Of a DNA stretch of 64,000 nucleotides, positions 59,895 to 64,000 are shown in pieces. Origin of the DNA: Hyphomicrobiales bacterium (GTDB taxonomy: Bacteria; Pseudomonadota; Alphaproteobacteria; Rhizobiales; Beijerinckiaceae). Every line of letters starts with the position of its first letter. Position 1 is the first letter of the stretch. The notes below the pieces were generated by a model. That model was not told the origin of the DNA and searched no databases. It worked only from the letters and a program-made list of their open reading frames with translations. The DNA is taken from positions 270,697-334,696 of the forward strand of contig JAIXZO010000006.1 in assembly GCA_027489535.1 (NCBI GenBank), read 5' to 3'. The translations under genes and the position numbers were made by a program.

Positions 59895-61379
59895 TCAGCT
59901 GGGGTCTCCTCTACCGACAGGTGTCTCCGCCCACCCTTGTCCCATCCAACCGCAAGGTGACGCATTCAGCAAGGCGTGGTTCCTGATTGAACCATCCTCG
60001 TGGTGGTACGTAAGATGCGCCGAGTAAAAGGGATCATAAACCTTGTCTGTGTGCCACAGCATCTGCATGCGCCCCATCTCCGCTTTAGCTCTTCGGATTT
60101 TTGCGAGTGTATCATCCACACCCCGCGACGCAGACTCGTGATGCAGCAATACAGAATGCGGATTAACCACGTTGTATAATCCTAAAGAACAAACACGGAG
60201 ACAAAAATCTACATCATTGTACGCAACCGCGAACTTCACATCGAACCCCGAAACGCTCTCGAATACATTCCGACGCACTACCATACAGGCCCCTGTAACA
60301 GCAGAGAAATCGGACGCCACCTGAAGCCGCGAAAGATATCCCTTTTCCCTTGGTGAAAAATGCTTATGCACGTGTCCAGCGACCTGCCCCAACCCTGCGA
60401 CAACGCCGCAGTGCTGAACAGAGCCAGTTGGATATAACAACTTAGCCCCAACTACGCCGACATGTTCCATTCGTACATAACGGACGAGTTCGCAAAGCCA
60501 CTCCGGCGAGTTAATCTCGATATCATCATTAAGAAAGCAGAGGTATCCACCGGTCGCAAACTCCGCTCCGAAATTGCAGAGTTCGGAGAAATTAAATGGA
60601 TGATCATATATCTCAACTCTTATATTTTTGTGCGCTTGAACATTTTTCATATACGCCAACGTCGCGACATCATCAGACCCATTGTCAACAATAATAATTT
60701 CATAGTTTTTGTATTGCGTTAGATGAAGTATCGAATCAACGCAGCGACGCAAAAGTGCGAAGTTGTTACGGGTAGGTATGATTATACTTACCTTAACGCC
60801 CTCCGATACGGGACCGGAAAGCTTGAATAAAGACCGCCCTTTATCTTTACCAATATACGAGACGCCTTCCGAAAGCCCCTCGTTTGTGACCGTTTCGAGG
60901 ATGCATTGAAGCTCGTCACACCGTGCGAAATTTTGGACCACGTTGCCCCAAGAAAGGATCCGCGAAGTCATCACTAGCGGCATGTGCATGACTTCGTTTC
61001 TGTCAATCTTCCTTGCGGTCGAAAGTAAAAAATCCCAATCCCCGGCTCGCGCCGCTTCCTTCCATCCCCCAATTTCTCTCGCTATACCTGCGCAGACAGC
61101 ATAACTTTCTCCGATGAAGTTGGTCGACATAAGAAAATCTGGCGACCATTCTGGCTTGAATGCAGGCGCAAAGCGCTTCCCAAGTAAGCATCGATCATTA
61201 TCAAAGTAGATAAGCTTTACTTTAGCGCCCGCACTGCGATTTCTGACTTCAGAGACAAGCAACCGCGATACGACGTCGTACGGGGACACGCGTATTACCC
61301 AGCCATTAAAATAAGGAGACACCATACAGCGCTCACCATCAGACTGGGCATCTTTTACCTGAAGAAAAAAAACGATCAT
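59895..61379 (-). CDS. GT2 glycosyltransferase, C-terminal part of a frameshifted two-domain gene
   Basis: A 494-codon frame holding the rest of a first GT-A domain (KLIYFDNDR, then FAPAFKPEWSPDFLMSTNFI) and a complete second GT2 domain: VSIIIPTRNNFALLRRCVDS, YEIIIVDNGSDDVATLAYMK, FNFSELCNFGAEFATGGYLC, FLNDDIEINSPEWLCELV, GSVQHCGVVAGLGQVAGHVH and AYNDVDFCLRVCSLG. These are rhamnosyl/mannosyl-type polymer glycosyltransferases. The frame begins inside a T8 tract (61365-61372, minus strand) where the upstream frame (61339-62061) ends. With 7 T the two join as one protein. AT-rich codon use. Confidence 0.85.
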   Translation of the reverse strand: MIVFFLQVKDAQSDGERCMVSPYFNGWVIRVSPYDVVSRLLVSEVRNRSAGAKVKLIYFDNDRCLLGKRFAPAFKPEWSPDFLMSTNFIGESYAVCAGIAREIGGWKEAARAGDWDFLLSTARKIDRNEVMHMPLVMTSRILSWGNVVQNFARCDELQCILETVTNEGLSEGVSYIGKDKGRSLFKLSGPVSEGVKVSIIIPTRNNFALLRRCVDSILHLTQYKNYEIIIVDNGSDDVATLAYMKNVQAHKNIRVEIYDHPFNFSELCNFGAEFATGGYLCFLNDDIEINSPEWLCELVRYVRMEHVGVVGAKLLYPTGSVQHCGVVAGLGQVAGHVHKHFSPREKGYLSRLQVASDFSAVTGACMVVRRNVFESVSGFDVKFAVAYNDVDFCLRVCSLGLYNVVNPHSVLLHHESASRGVDDTLAKIRRAKAEMGRMQMLWHTDKVYDPFYSAHLTYHHEDGSIRNHALLNASPCGWMGQGWAETPVGRGDPS

Positions 61380-62061
61380 CGTAATTTAACTTTTCAGAAA
61401 GAATCTCCTCGACCTGTTCTTTTTCTTCGTCACCAATAATAATCTCAGCTTCAAACTCTTCATCCTGCTGCCGTGATATAGCAACGAGACAACGTGTCAT
61501 CGCGGCTTTACTAATACCACGACAATCAACAAAGAAACGAACAGGTTCCGCCGAGACGGAAAACGGAAAGCGAGGCTCTACCATTTTCGCATCGTCAAGC
61601 TTCCGCCACTCTAAATAAGAGGCTCGAGGCCGCCGCCGACCAGAAGCTTTCAGCCCCTTTCCGAAAACGAATAATGGCGCCTCGGCTGTCAAGAACGCTA
61701 TCAGCGCGTTATAGTACCGATAGCTATACCTGATCCGAAGAAGATAAGCCTTGCAGACATCCAGCTTGTTAACTGCCCATACGTTCAACCCCGGACGGTG
61801 CGCGCGAGCCCCCCCGACCTCGACCCTCAGCTTACGTATACTTTTGTTAACCCCAACAAAGACGAGCGGATCTCTAAAGCCGACCAGGTCAGACGCACCG
61901 AGTAGCTGCTCACCTTTGCCAGATATGCCGAACACATTTATCGAATCCACCTGGCCAAGCATCTTTAAGCGAATTGCTAAGAACGATTCCTTACCTGTCA
62001 ATTCGACGTGAAAAACAAGCGTTCCATCAAGCTTCTTCGAGCCCAGAATAGCTTTTAACAT
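61339..62061 (-). CDS. GT2 glycosyltransferase, N-terminal part of a frameshifted two-domain gene
   Basis: A 240-codon frame. It starts MLKAILGSKKLDGTLVFHVE with a beta-rich accessory domain (VFGISGKGEQLL), then YYNALIAFLTAEAPLFVFG, and the start of a GT-A domain (PVRFFVDCRGISKAAMTRCL, EAEIIIGDEEKEQVEEILSE). At the T8 tract it runs out of frame (RFFSSGKRCPV then stop), whereas the other frame continues the GT-A domain. So this is the first third of one gene with 59895-61379. The full protein would be about 720 residues. A native ATG at 62061. Confidence 0.75.
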   Translation of the reverse strand: MLKAILGSKKLDGTLVFHVELTGKESFLAIRLKMLGQVDSINVFGISGKGEQLLGASDLVGFRDPLVFVGVNKSIRKLRVEVGGARAHRPGLNVWAVNKLDVCKAYLLRIRYSYRYYNALIAFLTAEAPLFVFGKGLKASGRRRPRASYLEWRKLDDAKMVEPRFPFSVSAEPVRFFVDCRGISKAAMTRCLVAISRQQDEEFEAEIIIGDEEKEQVEEILSEKLNYDDRFFSSGKRCPV

Positions 62062-62098
62062 TTACGAAACCTTGAATAACCACATGACAGAACCCCGA

Positions 62099-63079
62099 TC
62101 AGGAAAAGAGTACTTTAGTCCCTTCAAAATCGAAACGGAATCTGACCTCTTCAAGGCCGCACATTTTCATCGCCTCACGGAGGCGCCGCTTGTCTTCAGC
62201 ATAAAAAAGCAAAAACCCGCCCCCGCCCGCTCCAACCAATTTTCCACCTAGCGCGCCGTTATTCATCGCCACATCGTACCACTCGTCTATCTGCGGGTTC
62301 GTCATCCCGCCCGATCGACGCTTCTTATGGCTCCAATGCTCATGCATGAGAGCTCCGAAGTCCGACGTCGCGCCTTGCTCGAGATATCTTTTGCTGAGGA
62401 ACCCAAGCTCTTTTACATAATGAAGGTTCTTTATCATTTCTACGTCGAGAGACTTTGTCTTTTCATCTTGTTCAACAAGAATATCACTCGCACGCCGAGA
62501 AAACCCCGTAAAAAATAGTAGGAGATTCTCTTCGAGATCAAACTTCGTCTCAACGGCGACCTCTAGCGGCTGAACGCGGACCCCACCGTCAACATCGAAA
62601 GTGAAAGCCGTCAGTCCCCCATGCGATGCGATATACTGATCTTGCTTGCCAACAGGCTCCGCAAGGAGTTCAATTTCAATCTTGCAAGCCATCTCCGCCA
62701 AATCACTCGCCTGGATTTGCCTCATCCGATGGGAAAATAAGGCTTTCAAAAGGGCGGTTGCGAAGCTACCAGAAGAGCCAAGTCCGGTCCCAGCCGGAAT
62801 GTCTGCTGATGTCGAAATCTCAAGTTGGGGAGTTCGAAAGCCTACAAGCTTAATAGCCTCCCGCATAATCGGGTGCTGAAGCGCGTCTACGTGGTCGACA
62901 GATTCAAGTTTTGAATATTTCGCAAATATCCCCGGCGAAAAAGGCCGCATGACATTCACATAGACGTACTTGTCGATTGCTCCGGCCAGAACAAAGCCGC
63001 CGTGTTCCATGTAGTACGACGGCAGATCCGTTCCACCACCGCCCAAACTTATCCTGAGCGGGCTGCGCGTGATGATCAT
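62099..63079 (-). CDS. GHMP sugar kinase (heptose/fucose-type)
   Basis: A 326-residue GHMP kinase. RSPLRISLGGGGTDLPSYYM at the N-terminus (substrate/ATP site), SADIPAGTGLGSSGSFATAL (the GHMP motif 2) and LVGAGGGGFLLFYAEDKRR (motif 3) are clear. Close to D-glycero-D-manno-heptose 7-phosphate kinase (HddA) or related L-fucose kinases, feeding a nucleotide-activated sugar. AT-rich. ATG at 63079. No partner nucleotidyltransferase for heptose is visible in the window. Confidence 0.9.
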   Translation of the reverse strand: MIITRSPLRISLGGGGTDLPSYYMEHGGFVLAGAIDKYVYVNVMRPFSPGIFAKYSKLESVDHVDALQHPIMREAIKLVGFRTPQLEISTSADIPAGTGLGSSGSFATALLKALFSHRMRQIQASDLAEMACKIEIELLAEPVGKQDQYIASHGGLTAFTFDVDGGVRVQPLEVAVETKFDLEENLLLFFTGFSRRASDILVEQDEKTKSLDVEMIKNLHYVKELGFLSKRYLEQGATSDFGALMHEHWSHKKRRSGGMTNPQIDEWYDVAMNNGALGGKLVGAGGGGFLLFYAEDKRRLREAMKMCGLEEVRFRFDFEGTKVLFS

Positions 63080-63239
63080 TTTTTTTCCAAACTCAGAGGC
63101 AAGCTTCGGTCGTTCGTATAGCGCACACGCTGGGCGAGTTCAACGGCGTTGGTTATGCTAATTTGCCCAAATTTGCGAGGGAGTGGGCAGCACTTTTCCT
63201 CAGCGTAGTCTTAACTGGCGCAATGCGCTGTAAGTGGTT

Positions 63240-64000
63240 GGGGTCGTTCAGAATGCCAAGCTGAAGAGGCTTTTGACGGATGCCATGCTCGACAACGTGG
63301 CGCTGAGGGATCTTCTCTCAAAAATGGAGACGCTCGTCGCCAAGCGGCAAGCTGTCGCCCATCTCACAGATGTTCACTAGATGAGCGAGCGGCAAGGCCG
63401 ACCGGAAGATGGTCCGCCACCCATCCCGCAGACCGTCGGACGGCTATCTGCGCCTGAGGTTGCGCGAACTGGCGGGCGAGCAGCGCCGCTTCGGCTAGAG
63501 GCAGTGCACGTGCTGCTGCGCGGCGAGGGTACAGCGTGAACCGGAAGAAGACGCAGCGCCTCTATCCCGAGGAAGGCCTTTCGGTCCGCCGTCGCCGCAG
63601 CCGCAAGCGAGCCATGGGCACGCGGGCGCCGATCGTCGTCGAGGCAACGGCGAACGCCAGCTGGTCGCTAGATTTCGTCCACGACCAATTCGTGTCCGGC
63701 CGGCGCTTCCGCATTCTCAACATCATGGACGACGTCACCAAGGAATGCCTCGGCGCCGTCGCGAACACTTCGATCGCGGGAAGACGGGTGGCCCGCGAAC
63801 TCGACGAGATCATCCGCCGTCGCGGCAAGCCGGGGCTCCTCGTCAGCGACAACGGCGCGGAGTTCACCTCCAACGCCGTGCTCGCATGGGCGAAGGCGTC
63901 CGGCGTCGATTGGCACTACATTGCTTCCGGCAAGCCCATGCAGAACGGCTTCTGCGAGGCTTTCAACGGACGCATGCGCGACGAACTCTTGAACGAGACG
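63240..64000 (+). mobile_element. Second decayed IS3-family element, runs off window
   Basis: The orfA tail is readable near 63249-63330 (NAKLKRLLTDAMLDNVALRD) and orfB after 63535, both related to the element at 56880-58010 but not identical (about two thirds identical by eye over the DDE core). The stretch between 63330 and 63535 contains stops and frame changes. Continues beyond the right edge. Together with the first remnant it suggests IS-driven assembly of the island. Confidence 0.85.
63535..64000 (+). pseudogene. IS3-family transposase orfB fragment
   Basis: Open frame from a GTG at 63535 to the window edge: [60 protein letters not shown] (first catalytic Asp), [20 protein letters not shown] (second Asp) and [20 protein letters not shown] (Glu). 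The 5' part of orfB is degraded by frameshifts and stops (TAG near 63409 and 63495), so probably inactive unless the rest is intact beyond the window. Confidence 0.75.

Noticed and set aside
1..64000. CRISPR arrays, tRNA or rRNA genes
   Set aside because: No regularly spaced direct repeats, no tRNA cloverleaf with TTCGANNC context and no rRNA stretch was recognised; the palindromic repeats are not regularly spaced.

Overview
The window reads as chromosomal DNA of a GC-rich alphaproteobacterium, most likely of the Hyphomicrobiales (Rhizobiales). The main reasons are a gene-transfer-agent (GTA)-type head cluster, a MucR/Ros regulator, a CtrA-type box (TTAA-N7-TTAA), DUF1491 and DUF6456 proteins, a two-subunit methylmalonyl-CoA mutase with MeaB, a rhizobial-type asparaginase, and the palindromic intergenic repeats containing CCTCATGGTGAGGAG. 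No species can be named from the sequence alone.

Layout. 1-8.0 kb: a GTA-like packaging and head operon on the minus strand in the classical order (TerS-like, large terminase, portal, small g3.5-like ORF, small linker ORF, prohead protease, major capsid, head-tail adaptor running off the left edge). It is interrupted twice: a GIY-YIG nuclease set among palindromic repeats lies between terminase and portal, and a secreted trypsin-like protease lies antisense between capsid and adaptor. A hairpin terminator lies directly before the TerS ribosome binding site, and a promoter with palindromes lies further upstream. 8-16 kb: small alphaproteobacterial conserved genes (YcgN, DUF1491, SufE, DUF6456, MucR, MsrB). 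16-27 kb: SodB, ChbG/HpnK-like deacetylase, polyprenyl-phosphate-type glycosyltransferase, MurJ, aminotransferase, HAD dehalogenase, M20 peptidase, a nucleotidyltransferase gene bracketed by two nearly identical 13-14 bp-arm palindromes, and a HerA-like ATPase. 27-41 kb: methylmalonyl-CoA mutase (two subunits), DUF3750, two tandem DUF900-type lipoprotein hydrolases, GtrA plus FAD oxidoreductase, FkbM methyltransferase, cupin, MeaB, pyrrolidone peptidase and asparaginase. 41-49 kb: surface-polysaccharide functions (two glycosyltransferases, an MsbA-like exporter, a TAXI-type binding protein, and GDP-mannose synthesis with GMP and PMI as separate genes).

49-64 kb is accessory. 49.3-54.8 kb is phage-like: two hypothetical proteins, an XRE repressor with a palindromic operator, a divergent early-type operon with a RecT-like annealing protein, and an HNH nuclease. 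From about 54.85 kb base composition drops sharply into an AT-richer sugar/polysaccharide island (methyltransferases, NAD-dependent epimerase, two-domain GT2 glycosyltransferase, GHMP sugar kinase). Decayed IS3-family insertion sequences lie inside this island (56.9-58.0 kb) and at its right edge (63.2 kb to the window end). The GT2 gene is split by a frameshift at a run of eight T, which may be a phase-variation switch.

The points most worth a second look are the antisense protease and the nuclease-repeat insertion inside the GTA operon, the terminator before TerS, the palindrome-bracketed nucleotidyltransferase, and the T8 tract in the glycosyltransferase.
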